The position numbers and the translations under genes were made by a program. Shown in pieces: positions 52,481 through 61,249 of a stretch of DNA of 64,000 bases. Under the pieces are notes generated by a model, which did not search any database, had not been told where the DNA came from, and worked only from the letters and a program-made list of their open reading frames with translations. Location: NCBI GenBank assembly GCA_018606645.1, contig JAGVRI010000001.1, positions 386,926 through 450,925 of the forward strand, written 5' to 3'. Numbering within the stretch: position 1 is the first letter of the stretch; each line of letters begins with the position of its first letter. The stretch comes from Chloroflexota bacterium (GTDB lineage Bacteria; Chloroflexota; Anaerolineae; JAAYZQ01).

Positions 52481-53401
52481 ATGAAAGGAGCCAGCCTTTC
52501 TGGACAGGAAAAGCAGGAATCCAGCGATCGGCTGATCTCAGCCCGGCTGATCGGTTTACAGGGACGTCTGGCCCGTCCTTTCTGGGGGGTGATGGGCCTC
52601 TGGGCTGTTCTATGTGGGACCGTTGCCTCCGGTCATTTTGTCTGGGAAGGAAGGAACCTGCTGATCTTGGCTTTTGTCCTGATCTTGACCGATCTGGCTT
52701 GGGGCAGTCTGTGGGAACTGGCGACCGGGACCGACTGGTTTCGCCCGCTGGTCCTCGGCTGGCCTCCCAAACGCTCGGCTTCACTGAAGGCCCTGCCCTA
52801 TACCCAGCCCGGCTCGCCAGGTGGCAGGATTTTCCGATGGCTGAACCGCTGGGTAGGATGGTGGAGGGAGTCGTTCTGGCCAGAGTTGGGCCCAGCTTTC
52901 CTGGGAGCGATCGCTGCGGTGCTGCTGACGGTCGTGTTGACCGCGCTTCTACCGGGTCGATTCCGGTTGCTCAATGCTATCCTGATTGCTTTGGTGGGCG
53001 TGGGCATCGTTGTGCGGCGTCGGGGCAGGCCATGGTTGGCCGGCACGGCATGGGTGCAAGTCGGCCTGGGATGGATGGCCGGGCATTCAGCTTTTGCCGA
53101 AATGGACGCGGTATCTTTGGCGTTGGCTTTCACCTTTGCCATGGCGATCTGGGGCAGCCTGCGGACTGCTCAGGGGCTTCCCGGTGGCCTGTGGCTCCAG
53201 AACGGCGGGCAGGTCATTGGGGTGGGTCTGGCGGCGGCGCTGAGCCAGCCCTTGGCAGCAGGGGCACTCGGCCTCTGTCTTTTGGGGCAGGTGGCCGTCC
53301 AACCGGTGTTGCGCCTCGGCGGTCACCCGGTTCAGGTCTTTCGGCGTACATGGCCATGGTTGATGGCCGCGATGCTGATCTCAGCATTGGCGATCTCATG
53401 A
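52481..53401 (+). CDS. Uncharacterised multi-pass membrane protein
   Basis: 306 residues with about seven helices, e.g. FWGVMGLWAVLCGTVASGHFVW, LLILAFVLILTDLAWGSLW, AFLGAIAAVLLTVVLTALL and LLNAILIALVGVGIVV. No family recognised. A cytoplasmic loop (about residues 85-120, PLVLGWPPKRSASLKALPY) is basic. The ATG coincides with the predicted transcript start, so the mRNA is probably leaderless. The next gene, a zinc-ribbon/OB-fold membrane protein, begins 31 bp later, and together with the TctA-like gene they probably form one unit. Confidence 0.65.
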   Translation: MKGASLSGQEKQESSDRLISARLIGLQGRLARPFWGVMGLWAVLCGTVASGHFVWEGRNLLILAFVLILTDLAWGSLWELATGTDWFRPLVLGWPPKRSASLKALPYTQPGSPGGRIFRWLNRWVGWWRESFWPELGPAFLGAIAAVLLTVVLTALLPGRFRLLNAILIALVGVGIVVRRRGRPWLAGTAWVQVGLGWMAGHSAFAEMDAVSLALAFTFAMAIWGSLRTAQGLPGGLWLQNGGQVIGVGLAAALSQPLAAGALGLCLLGQVAVQPVLRLGGHPVQVFRRTWPWLMAAMLISALAIS

Positions 53402-53432
53402 TTTGACTTGACTGGCGAATCGAGGCATCATC

Positions 53433-55337
53433 GTGCCTGAGCAATACTCTGGCAAGTGCCCCGCCTGTGGACGATTTGTTGGGCCGTACGCCACGTGTCC
53501 CTATTGCGGAGCAGAGGTCGGCCAGCGCATCTCGATCCGATTCTTCAAATACGGGAGTCTTGTCCTGGCCATCGCCGGGGTGGTCATTTTGCTCCTGATT
53601 GCTCCGCGCAGCCAGGTGCCTGTGGTTCAGATCGGAACCTTAACCGGGACCATGAACTTTGCCTATGTTCGCGTCCATGGGGTGGTGGCGCGCCAGCCCA
53701 CCTATGATCCAGATTCCGGCACTCTCCATTTTTGGGTGGCGGATGAGACGGGTGAGATAATGGTCACTGCTTATCGCTCGGAAGCCGGCGATCTGCTGGC
53801 GCAAGGGATCGTGCCGGCGGTGGGAGATGAAGTGACGGTGGAAGGCACGGTGCGCATCAAGGAGGATTTCCAATATCTGGTTCTTCACGGCGCGGAAGGG
53901 GTGGCAGTGCGCGCGCCAGAACCGGTCGCGGTGGCGATCGGTTCGGTGAGCGCCATGCCTCTCTACCACAAAGTTACCGTACAAGGAGTCGTTCGAGACC
54001 TCGATACACCTGCCGAAGGGCTTTGCATTGTATCCCTGAGCGATGCAAGTGGTGACATCAAGGCCGCGCTCTATACCGCCTCCGCAGTGTGGGGGGGCGA
54101 ATGGCCGGAGTTGGAGAATGGGTCGTCCGTCCAGGTCACGGGGATGGTAGACCGCTATCGAGGCGCGCCTCAGATTGCAGTAGGTCGTGGCAGCGACCTG
54201 GTCTTGCTCGACCAGGAGATCCCTTTGGCTTCAGAACGTTCGATTGCCGGTCTCTCGACCCAGGATGTGGGCAGCAGGGTGATCGTCCAAGGGAATATAT
54301 CCCGACCAGTCCGCTTTTCTGCCGGCATCCGCTATGAATTGGACGATGGCAGTGGTACAATTGCATTGGTATTGTGGCAAGAGCTTGTGGACGCGCTGGA
54401 TCTGCACGAGACGGTATCCGAGGGGGCCGTGTGGCGTGTGCAGGGCAAGGTGGCCGATTACAGGGGGCGCCTGGAGGTTATTCCCGAGCTCCCATCCGAT
54501 ATCAGGGTGCTGACCGCTGCTCCGTTGCCATCAGCCAAGCCAGAAGACGAATTCGAGGCAAGAAGAAACGAGGTGAAATCCACCCCCCTTTCTCGACCTG
54601 TGACGGCCAAGATTTCGGCAACGGTTGCGGCTGAAGCTTCGCCCGTTCCAACCGCAACAGCACCACCGGTCCGGGAAGCTACGACCCCTGCCCGGCCGAC
54701 AGGTGCGCCCGCTCCCTCTCGAACGCCATCCCCAACTCCTTCACCTACGGTCGAGATACGGACCATTGGAGCCATCACCGCCCAGGATGTGGGAGGAAGG
54801 GTCACCATTGACCGGGCCAAGATTGCGGACATCTCTTATTTTTCCAAGGGGGTCAAATACAAGCTCACGGATCGCACTGGGGAGATCCTGTTGTTGGTGT
54901 GGCAGGATGTGCTGGAAAAGATTGAAGCCCGGTACGATCTCTATCCGAACTGTTGGGTGCAGGTGACCGGAGAGATTCAGGAATACGAGGGGGACCTGGA
55001 GATCGTTCCGGAGAGGGGGTCGGATGTCAGGGTAACGGCCCGTAGCGATCGGTTGCCGATGGAAGAGCGGCCGGCAAATCAGATCACTCCCTCGGATGAG
55101 GGCCGCATATTTACCGTGGCCGGGAAGGTGGTGCGGACCGAAAGTCGTCGCTGGCTCAAGATCTGGCTGAACGACGGAACAGGGGAAATCTTGATCTTTG
55201 TCCCGGAACGAGTGGTCGAGTATCTCCCCGCAGGCATCGGTGGCAACGTCCGTTTGCGCGTCACGGGCGAGGTGGACATCTACCAGGGGATCCTTGAGCT
55301 GATCCCTCTGGCCGGGAGGGATGTCGAGGTTCAGTGA
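53433..55337 (+). CDS. Zinc ribbon, one membrane helix and five extracellular OB-fold-like domains
   Basis: 634 residues, GTG start. Order: an N-terminal zinc ribbon (CPACGRFVGPYATCPYCG); one membrane helix at about residues 40-57 (LVLAIAGVVILLLIA); then three OB-fold-like modules to about residue 365. Each has the pattern V-x-V-x-G-x-V...(A/T)-L-x-D-x-(S/T)-G-x-I...V-x-V-x-G. A Pro/Thr-rich linker (about 380-440) and two more OB-like modules (RVTIDRAKIADISYFSKGVKYKLTDRTGEI; IFTVAGKVV...WLNDGTGEILIFV) follow. OB folds often bind nucleic acid or sugars. Its stop overlaps the TctA-like gene start (GTGA), so the proteins are coupled. Function unknown. Confidence 0.78.
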   Translation: MPEQYSGKCPACGRFVGPYATCPYCGAEVGQRISIRFFKYGSLVLAIAGVVILLLIAPRSQVPVVQIGTLTGTMNFAYVRVHGVVARQPTYDPDSGTLHFWVADETGEIMVTAYRSEAGDLLAQGIVPAVGDEVTVEGTVRIKEDFQYLVLHGAEGVAVRAPEPVAVAIGSVSAMPLYHKVTVQGVVRDLDTPAEGLCIVSLSDASGDIKAALYTASAVWGGEWPELENGSSVQVTGMVDRYRGAPQIAVGRGSDLVLLDQEIPLASERSIAGLSTQDVGSRVIVQGNISRPVRFSAGIRYELDDGSGTIALVLWQELVDALDLHETVSEGAVWRVQGKVADYRGRLEVIPELPSDIRVLTAAPLPSAKPEDEFEARRNEVKSTPLSRPVTAKISATVAAEASPVPTATAPPVREATTPARPTGAPAPSRTPSPTPSPTVEIRTIGAITAQDVGGRVTIDRAKIADISYFSKGVKYKLTDRTGEILLLVWQDVLEKIEARYDLYPNCWVQVTGEIQEYEGDLEIVPERGSDVRVTARSDRLPMEERPANQITPSDEGRIFTVAGKVVRTESRRWLKIWLNDGTGEILIFVPERVVEYLPAGIGGNVRLRVTGEVDIYQGILELIPLAGRDVEVQ

Positions 55338-56659
55338 ACGCTGAGTCCTTGTGGCTGATCGGCTCAGCCTTGATCGGCGTGCTGGTTTCTGCTGTATTTT
55401 CGTGCCTCCCCGCCTTCCACATCACCAATGTGGCGGGCCTGGTCATGGTTTGGATCCTCAGGACCCAAGGGACGGTTTCCCAGCAGGCGCTGGCCGGGTT
55501 AATGTTAGGCTTGATCGTGGGCTATGCGGTGCTCAACACCATCCCCAGCGTGTTCTGGGGCGCTCCCGATGAGAGCACGATCTTTATCGTATGGCCTGGG
55601 CAGAAATATTTGATGCAGAAGCGAGGCGTTGAGGCAGCGGCGTTGACCGGAATCGGCAGCCTGGGAGGACTCTTTCTGTTGTGTGCCCTTGCCCCATTTC
55701 TGCCCAAGGTGTTGCCGGCCGTACGCGCGGTGCTGACGCCTCATTTACATTGGATCCTGGCGGCGGTTACCGTCTTTATGCTGATGAGCGAATGGCCCAA
55801 GGGGTCCGACCGGGGACGCACCGGCCTGGTTCGGTTCCTGGACGCCTGGCAGTCGTTGGGGGCCGGCTGGCTCACCTTTCTGCTATCAGGGGTCTTGGGG
55901 TTTGTCCTGTTGAATAGCAACTTGATACCGGCGGAGATGGCGTTTCAAAAGCTGATGCCGGCCTTTGTGGGATTGTTTGGCATTCCGTGGGTGGTGCAGA
56001 ACCTGCTCTCTCAGGCTCGGGCACCCAAGCAGGAAACGAGTCGGTCGGTGGACCTGACACCGGCGCTGGCCCTGCGCGGCGTCGGGGCGGGTGCGCTCGG
56101 CGGGTTGTTTGCCGCCTTTTTCCCGGCGGTCACCGGGGGCATCGGTGCCTTGCTGGCAGGTCACGCCACCGCCCAGCGTGATGACCGACTGTTCCTGATT
56201 AGCCAAGGGACCAGCAAGGTGGTATATTATGTGGGTGCATTTCTATTTCTCTTTGTACCGGGGTCGCATTTGACTCGGGGAGGAATGGCCGGGATGCTGA
56301 GCGCATTCTACATGCCCTACTCTCCCACCATCTACTGGGGGGCGGTCGCCGGCATACTTCTGGCCGGCTCCTGCGCATTTGTCCTGCTTCTGTGGCTGAG
56401 CCGGGCGTCGGCCTGGTTGGTGACTCGGGTGGACTATCGGTGCATCTCGGCGATAACGTTGGTGTTGCTGGTGGGTTTTGTCCTGACCTTTACCGGCTGG
56501 GCAGGTCTTCTGGTTGCCATGGTCGCGACCGGAATCGGCCTCGTGCCGGTGCTCTGGGGTTCGCGACGCATGAACTGCATGGGCGTGCTGCTGCTGCCTC
56601 TCATTGTACAATGGACTGGCCTGGGTCCATCGGTGACCGGATGGTTGGGATTACAGTAA
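55334..56659 (+). CDS. TctA/DUF112-like integral membrane permease
   Basis: 441 residues, starting at a GTG that overlaps the previous stop. About ten helices. Family-like features: a duplicated layout with Gly-rich segments LGLIVGYAVLNTIPSVFWGAPDEST and GALGGLFAAFFPAVTGGIGALLAGH, and ISQGTSKVVYYVGA. These fit PF01970 (TctA), in its shorter single-component form, rather than a three-part tricarboxylate transporter: no TctB or TctC gene is near. Coupled translation with the OB-fold protein suggests a joint membrane system. The substrate is unknown; export, import of DNA or of small anions are all only guesses. Confidence 0.75.
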   Translation: MNAESLWLIGSALIGVLVSAVFSCLPAFHITNVAGLVMVWILRTQGTVSQQALAGLMLGLIVGYAVLNTIPSVFWGAPDESTIFIVWPGQKYLMQKRGVEAAALTGIGSLGGLFLLCALAPFLPKVLPAVRAVLTPHLHWILAAVTVFMLMSEWPKGSDRGRTGLVRFLDAWQSLGAGWLTFLLSGVLGFVLLNSNLIPAEMAFQKLMPAFVGLFGIPWVVQNLLSQARAPKQETSRSVDLTPALALRGVGAGALGGLFAAFFPAVTGGIGALLAGHATAQRDDRLFLISQGTSKVVYYVGAFLFLFVPGSHLTRGGMAGMLSAFYMPYSPTIYWGAVAGILLAGSCAFVLLLWLSRASAWLVTRVDYRCISAITLVLLVGFVLTFTGWAGLLVAMVATGIGLVPVLWGSRRMNCMGVLLLPLIVQWTGLGPSVTGWLGLQ

Positions 56660-56699
56660 TTCTTGAAAACAAATCTAGAACTTGAGGAGGAGAAGTTCT

Positions 56700-57641
56700 A
56701 TGACACATCCGTTCGAAGTGGGTAAGACCTATCGAAATCGAGTGGGCGAGTATGTGGTGTTGGCGATTGACGGGGATCGAATGAAGATCCGGTATTTGAG
56801 TGGTGGAGGGACGCTGGAAACCAGCGTGAGTATTCAGGCCCGGATCTGGGAGAATATCCAGTTCGAAGAACAGATGGCGAGAGAGGAAGAACGGGAGCGG
56901 CTTGCCCAGGAGGCGCGGATGGCCCTTCGGAAACAGACGGCCCGCGAGCAACGGGCGAAAGCCAAATCCAGATTCAGCGGGTTTCAGGAGGGCGATTTCG
57001 AGTCCAAGAAGCGCGGGATTGCCTGGTCAAGCCGGGAGCAACTGGGCAAGGCATTGGCCACGGAGTTGAACGATCGAGCACAAGGCGGCTTTGACTGGTG
57101 GATCCTACCCCGTCAGCCGGAAGTGCACATTGCTCGCAAGGAATACTATCATCCGGATACCCCGGAGACAAACGCCGCGTTCTTTGTGATGACAGATGAT
57201 GAGGGGGTCGCCTATGGGTTTCGCGTGGGCAAGCCAGATGGGAAAGCCAGGCCGCAATGGCCCTGGACCGTGCTTCTGATGGCGTTGTCCGATGATGAGG
57301 AGGTGCAGCGGGCGCTTCGATCGGCGATCAAGACCTATGACTTGAGCCTGGACGTCTATGCCATGGAACAGAGTTATGGGTTAGTGGGGCGGATTAGCCT
57401 GAAAGACAAAGTCTTTGTGTGGGAACGCGACACCGCCGCCCAAAAGACGACGCGGCAGATGGATTGGGAAGATGTGGTGGATTACCTCCAAACCGTAGCG
57501 CCAGACAAGCGCTGCGATCTGTTCATTTGCAAACGCCTGTCGATCCAGGAAGCGCTGGAGATGGGGACCGGGATTTTGACCGAGATCGCAGACCTGTTTG
57601 AGGCGCTGTTGCCCATCTATGATGTCAGCGTGGGAGCGTGA
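56700..57641 (+). CDS. Uncharacterised soluble protein with charged coiled-coil segment
   Basis: 313 residues from the ATG at 56700 (GAGGAGG upstream). An N-terminal small beta domain (FEVGKTYRNRVGEYVVLAIDGDRMKIRYLSGG, KOW/SH3-like by pattern) is followed by a very charged helix (QFEEQMAREEERERLAQEARMALRKQTAREQRAKAKSRF). A larger alpha/beta domain follows (WWILPRQPEVHIARKEYYHPD, FFVMTDDEGVAYGFRVGKPDG, WTVLLMALSDDEEVQRALRSAIKTYDLSLDV). No family recognised. It lies 40 bp after the TctA-like gene and 18 bp before the SpoU gene, so it heads or continues an operon. Confidence 0.65.
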   Translation: MTHPFEVGKTYRNRVGEYVVLAIDGDRMKIRYLSGGGTLETSVSIQARIWENIQFEEQMAREEERERLAQEARMALRKQTAREQRAKAKSRFSGFQEGDFESKKRGIAWSSREQLGKALATELNDRAQGGFDWWILPRQPEVHIARKEYYHPDTPETNAAFFVMTDDEGVAYGFRVGKPDGKARPQWPWTVLLMALSDDEEVQRALRSAIKTYDLSLDVYAMEQSYGLVGRISLKDKVFVWERDTAAQKTTRQMDWEDVVDYLQTVAPDKRCDLFICKRLSIQEALEMGTGILTEIADLFEALLPIYDVSVGA

Positions 57642-57659
57642 TCCGAACGAGAGGGGATC

Positions 57660-58202
57660 GTGAGGCAGTTGCGCGGCACGCCTCTCAAGCGGTTCATACG
57701 GAATCTGCCGCCACCGCCATTTCCTACTGAATTGGTAGTGGTGTGTCAGAGTGTGGCCTATCCGGTCAATGTCGGCTCGATCTTTCGTATTGCGGATGCG
57801 TTGGATGTGGTCGAGGTAGTGCTGACAGGTATCACCCCCACCCCGCCCCATCCGACCATCAGCAAGGTGAGCCGCGAAAAGGACGTCCGGGTGCCGTGGC
57901 GATATGTCGAACGCCCGGAAGCCGCCCTAGAGGAGCTACGGGATCGGGGTTTCTGGATAGCCGCTCTAGAGATTACCGAGGAGAGCCAACCTTATTACCA
58001 GGTGGAGTACCCACCGCGGGTCGCGCTGGTGTTGGGGAACGAAGATCACGGGGTGACGCGCTCCTGCCTGATGCTGTGCGATGCGGCGGTTTTTGTGCCC
58101 ATGTATGGCAAGGGTAGGTCGCTCAACGTCCATGTGGCGCTGGCGGTCGTGGGGTATCATCTGTTGCATCGTCGCCGAGAGGACCAGGCCCGGGTCGGAT
58201 GA
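57660..58202 (+). CDS. SpoU/TrmH-family RNA 2'-O-methyltransferase
   Basis: 180 residues from a GTG. SPOUT motifs: motif 1 NVGSIFRIADALDV, motif 2 VALVLGNEDHGVTRSCL and motif 3 VPMYGKGRSLNVHVALAVVGYHLL. No N-terminal RNA-binding domain. TrmL- and TrmH-like enzymes methylate tRNA or rRNA ribose using SAM; the target nucleotide is not evident. It is in a tight run of genes (gaps 18 and 19 bp) with 56700-57641 and 58222-59259. Confidence 0.9.
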   Translation: MRQLRGTPLKRFIRNLPPPPFPTELVVVCQSVAYPVNVGSIFRIADALDVVEVVLTGITPTPPHPTISKVSREKDVRVPWRYVERPEAALEELRDRGFWIAALEITEESQPYYQVEYPPRVALVLGNEDHGVTRSCLMLCDAAVFVPMYGKGRSLNVHVALAVVGYHLLHRRREDQARVG

Positions 58203-58221
58203 GAGCCGATCAAACAACATC

Positions 58222-59259
58222 ATGAAGGGAATTGCCCATTTTGTCAGCGGGGTAGCGATTGCTACCTTTTTCCCGGAGGTGGTCCACGGCGCCGTCCAGA
58301 ACCTTGCCTTCGGTCCGGTGCTGGGGGGCATCGCCGGGCTATTGCCAGATACGTTGGACTTTAAATTCGTGCGCTGTTTCAGCCGGCGCGATGGGGAAGT
58401 TGACCCGGCTCAGATGCTCGATGCGTCCGGCTCGCCCGATCCGCAGGCCATCGCCGGGCAGATCGTAGCAGCGATCGAACAGGCACACCGCTCGGATCGG
58501 CCGATCCATCTGCAATTGCACACCGTCCGCCTGGGAGCCGACCTGTGGCGGCAGTGGAGTGTGACTCTGGATGCTCCGCATAACCAGGTCATTGTTTCGT
58601 TAGGACCGGTGGTGACGACATCGGGAGAACCCCTGACCGGCAGCGAAATCGGTAGTCTGGAACCAGGCAGGGCCCCCAGCCCGGTGCCGATTCTGCTCAC
58701 CGGGGACCCGGAGGTCCGCATCGATCTGTTTAGCGGTCCGACGTTGGCCTTTCAGAAAGTCGGGGAGGGGGTGGAAGTCACCTTCTTGCCCTGGCATCGG
58801 CGCTGGACCCATTCCCTGTTCATGGTTTTGCTCCTGGGCGCCCTCGGATGGCTCGTCGCGCCGGTCTATGGCCTGGTCATGGCTCTGGCCGTCCTGACCC
58901 ACATTGCGGAGGATCAGATGGGCTGTATGGGCAGTGATCTGTTCTTCCCCCTGGGTCGGAAGCGGGTTCCGGGATTGAGATGGTTCTCCTCGGGCGATCC
59001 GACGGCGAATTTCTTGACGGTATGGATCGGCCTGTCAGTCATCGGGCTGAACCTGGATCGTTTCTCCCAGGCACCCGTTCTGCCGGTGATGCCATACCTG
59101 CTGGGCATGATCGTCGCTCCGACGCTGCTGTTGCTGGGCGTGAGCCAATGGACGGCCTGGTGGCGGCCACGTCGCGCAGCCAAGAGAGCTGTGTTCACGT
59201 CCTCGATGTCCGTCGGCGAATGGCTGGACGAAACGGCCGAGATGGACGTCGAATCATAG
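58222..59259 (+). CDS. YdjM/LexA-binding inner-membrane metal-dependent hydrolase-like protein
   Basis: 345 residues from the ATG at 58222. The N-terminal MKGIAHFVSGVAIATFFPEVV with a conserved His and the later HRRWTHSLFMVLLLGALGWL plus LTHIAEDQMGCMGSDLFFPLGRKRVPGLRW match the YdjM family (PF04307). Metal-binding His/Asp residues lie in these motifs and in GLLPDTLDFKF. A soluble insert of about 170 residues sits between the halves, longer than in most members. Three or four helices. Function in bacteria is poorly known. Confidence 0.8.
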   Translation: MKGIAHFVSGVAIATFFPEVVHGAVQNLAFGPVLGGIAGLLPDTLDFKFVRCFSRRDGEVDPAQMLDASGSPDPQAIAGQIVAAIEQAHRSDRPIHLQLHTVRLGADLWRQWSVTLDAPHNQVIVSLGPVVTTSGEPLTGSEIGSLEPGRAPSPVPILLTGDPEVRIDLFSGPTLAFQKVGEGVEVTFLPWHRRWTHSLFMVLLLGALGWLVAPVYGLVMALAVLTHIAEDQMGCMGSDLFFPLGRKRVPGLRWFSSGDPTANFLTVWIGLSVIGLNLDRFSQAPVLPVMPYLLGMIVAPTLLLLGVSQWTAWWRPRRAAKRAVFTSSMSVGEWLDETAEMDVES

Positions 59260-59289
59260 TCGGTTCGATCTGATGGAAGGAGGTTTTCA

Positions 59290-59913
59290 TTGATTATCCG
59301 TGCATTGACCGTGGGATTGATCCAGACCAATTGCTATGTGGTGGGCTGTGAGGAGACCAAGAACGGGGTAATCATCGATCCTGGCGGCGATCCGGAACTC
59401 ATCCTGGCTGAGGTGAAACGGCATGGCCTGACCATTCGGTATGTCCTTAACACCCATGCCCATTTTGATCATACCGAGGCGAATGGAGCGGTGACGAAAG
59501 CCACTGGCGCTCCTCTGGCCCTGCATCCAGCAGACCGGCCGATCCTGGAAGCGGCCGGCGGCGCAGCCCTGTTCGGCCTTCGGGCTGACCCCAGTCCTCC
59601 GCCTGACGTCGAGCTTCACCATGGCGACATCTTGGAGGTGGGCAAGCTTCGGTTTCAGGTGCTCCACACCCCGGGCCACACACCGGGCCACGTCTGCTTC
59701 TATGAGCCGACAGAAGGGGTCCTCTTTGATGGTGACGTCCTGTTCTATCGAGGCGTGGGGCGGACCGACTTGCCTGGCGGAAGCTGGCAGCAACTCGTGC
59801 ACAGTATTGAGCAGGTGCTTTTTATCCTGCCCGATGATACGGTGGTCTATTCAGGCCATGGCCCGGCGACGACCTTGGGCGAGGAAAAAAGGTTGAATCC
59901 GTGGCTCCGATAG
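59290..59913 (+). CDS. MBL-fold metallo-hydrolase (glyoxalase II-like)
   Basis: 207 residues from a TTG (GGAGG upstream). Zinc motifs: NTHAHFDHTEANG (HxHxDH), HTPGHTPGHVCFY, FDGDVLFYRGVGRTDLPGGS and YSGHGPATTLGEEK. The length and the TNCYVVG start match the short YcbL/GloB-like hydroxyacylglutathione hydrolase subgroup, which in bacteria without glutathione act on other thioesters. The substrate is unknown. It lies 30 bp after the YdjM-like gene and about 70 bp before the thiolase. Confidence 0.9.
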   Translation: MIIRALTVGLIQTNCYVVGCEETKNGVIIDPGGDPELILAEVKRHGLTIRYVLNTHAHFDHTEANGAVTKATGAPLALHPADRPILEAAGGAALFGLRADPSPPPDVELHHGDILEVGKLRFQVLHTPGHTPGHVCFYEPTEGVLFDGDVLFYRGVGRTDLPGGSWQQLVHSIEQVLFILPDDTVVYSGHGPATTLGEEKRLNPWLR

Positions 59914-59985
59914 GAATGCGTTTCCGCTGATTGAGGCCCCGCTCAGTGGGCGGGGGGAGAGAAAAAAAGAACAGGAGAAGAACCG

Positions 59986-61188
59986 ATGAATCACGAACGA
60001 GAAGCGGTCATTGTCAGCGCCTGTCGAACGCCCATCGGGGCATTCATGGGCAAGCTCTCTACCACACCGGCTCCCCGGTTGGGGGCGATTGCGATCCGCG
60101 AGGCGATCGCGCGGGCCGGGATCGATCCGGCCATTGTGGATGAGACCTTCATGGGGTGTGTCGTACCCAGCGGGATGGGCCAGGCTCCAGCCCGCCAGGC
60201 TGCCATCCACGGGGGGATTCCTGCGCAGGTCGGGGCGGTGACCTTGAACAAGGTCTGTGGTTCGGGACTCAAGACGGTGATGATCGCGGCTGGACTGATC
60301 CGGGCTGGCGATGGGGAGGTGTATGTGGCCGGTGGGATGGAGAATATGAGCCTGGCCCCCTACCTGCTCCTCCAGGCGCGGAGTGGCTATCGCCTGGGAA
60401 ACGGCCAGTTGATCGATGGTGTGGTCCACGATGGGTTATGGTGCGCCTTTATGGACCATCATATGGGCAATTCAGCCGAATTCATCGCCGAACAGTATGG
60501 CCTGACTCGACAGGAGTTGGACGAGTATGCGTACCACAGCCACCGCAAAGCGATCGAGGCGATCGATGCCGGGCGGTTCAAAGACGAGATTGTGCCGGTG
60601 GAGGTTGCGCAGCGGAAGGGTCCCCCCTTGATCGTTGATACCGACGAGTGCCCCCGCCGGGATACCAGCCTGGAAGCGCTGGCCAAACTGCGGCCTGCTT
60701 TCAAAGCAGACGGCATCGTGACCGCCGGCAATTCACCGGGGATCACCGACGGGGCAGCAGTCGTGGTCGTTACCAGCCGCCGCAAGGCCGAGGAATTGGG
60801 CCTGAAGCCGATGGCCCGCATCCTGGGCTATGACCAGGCGGCGGTGGACCCCCAGTGGCTGTTTATCGCCCCGGTGCACGCGATCCGCAGGCTGCTGAAA
60901 CGTCTCGATCTCACCCTGGCTGACCTGGACCTGATCGAACTCAATGAGGCCTTTGCCGCTCAGGTTTTGGCCGATGGTCGAGAACTGGAAAAAGATGGCT
61001 TGGACTGGAGCAAGGTAAATGTCAACGGCGGGGCGATTGCCCTGGGGCACCCAATCGGCTGCTCTGGAACCAGGGTGTTGGTCACCCTGCTCTATGCCCT
61101 GAAGCAGCGGGGGTTGAAACGCGGTCTGGCCGGTCTGTGCCTGGGAGGCGGTGAAGCCGTGGCCTTGGCGGTGGAGATGGAAGGTTAG
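59986..61188 (+). CDS. Thiolase (acetyl-CoA C-acetyltransferase)
   Basis: 400 residues. Thiolase motifs: the acylated Cys in NKVCGSGLKTVMIAAG (near residue 90), NEAFAAQVLA, HPIGCSGTRVLVTLLYAL and CLGGGEAVALAVE near the C-terminus. SACRTPIGAFMGKLSTTPAPRLGAIAIREAI is the family start. Such enzymes condense two acetyl-CoA or cleave 3-ketoacyl-CoA. No other beta-oxidation or hydroxybutyrate genes lie next to it, so the direction of use is open. AGGAG precedes the ATG. Confidence 0.94.
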   Translation: MNHEREAVIVSACRTPIGAFMGKLSTTPAPRLGAIAIREAIARAGIDPAIVDETFMGCVVPSGMGQAPARQAAIHGGIPAQVGAVTLNKVCGSGLKTVMIAAGLIRAGDGEVYVAGGMENMSLAPYLLLQARSGYRLGNGQLIDGVVHDGLWCAFMDHHMGNSAEFIAEQYGLTRQELDEYAYHSHRKAIEAIDAGRFKDEIVPVEVAQRKGPPLIVDTDECPRRDTSLEALAKLRPAFKADGIVTAGNSPGITDGAAVVVVTSRRKAEELGLKPMARILGYDQAAVDPQWLFIAPVHAIRRLLKRLDLTLADLDLIELNEAFAAQVLADGRELEKDGLDWSKVNVNGGAIALGHPIGCSGTRVLVTLLYALKQRGLKRGLAGLCLGGGEAVALAVEMEG

Positions 61189-61249
61189 TTTTCATAGGCC
61201 GGCGAGGGGCAGGGCGTTTTGGCCCTCCAGCTGGATGTCAGGAGAGGTC

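Noticed and set aside
55334-56659. Component of a three-part tricarboxylate transporter
   Set aside because: No TctB or TctC (periplasmic binding protein) genes are present; the partner is an OB-fold protein instead.
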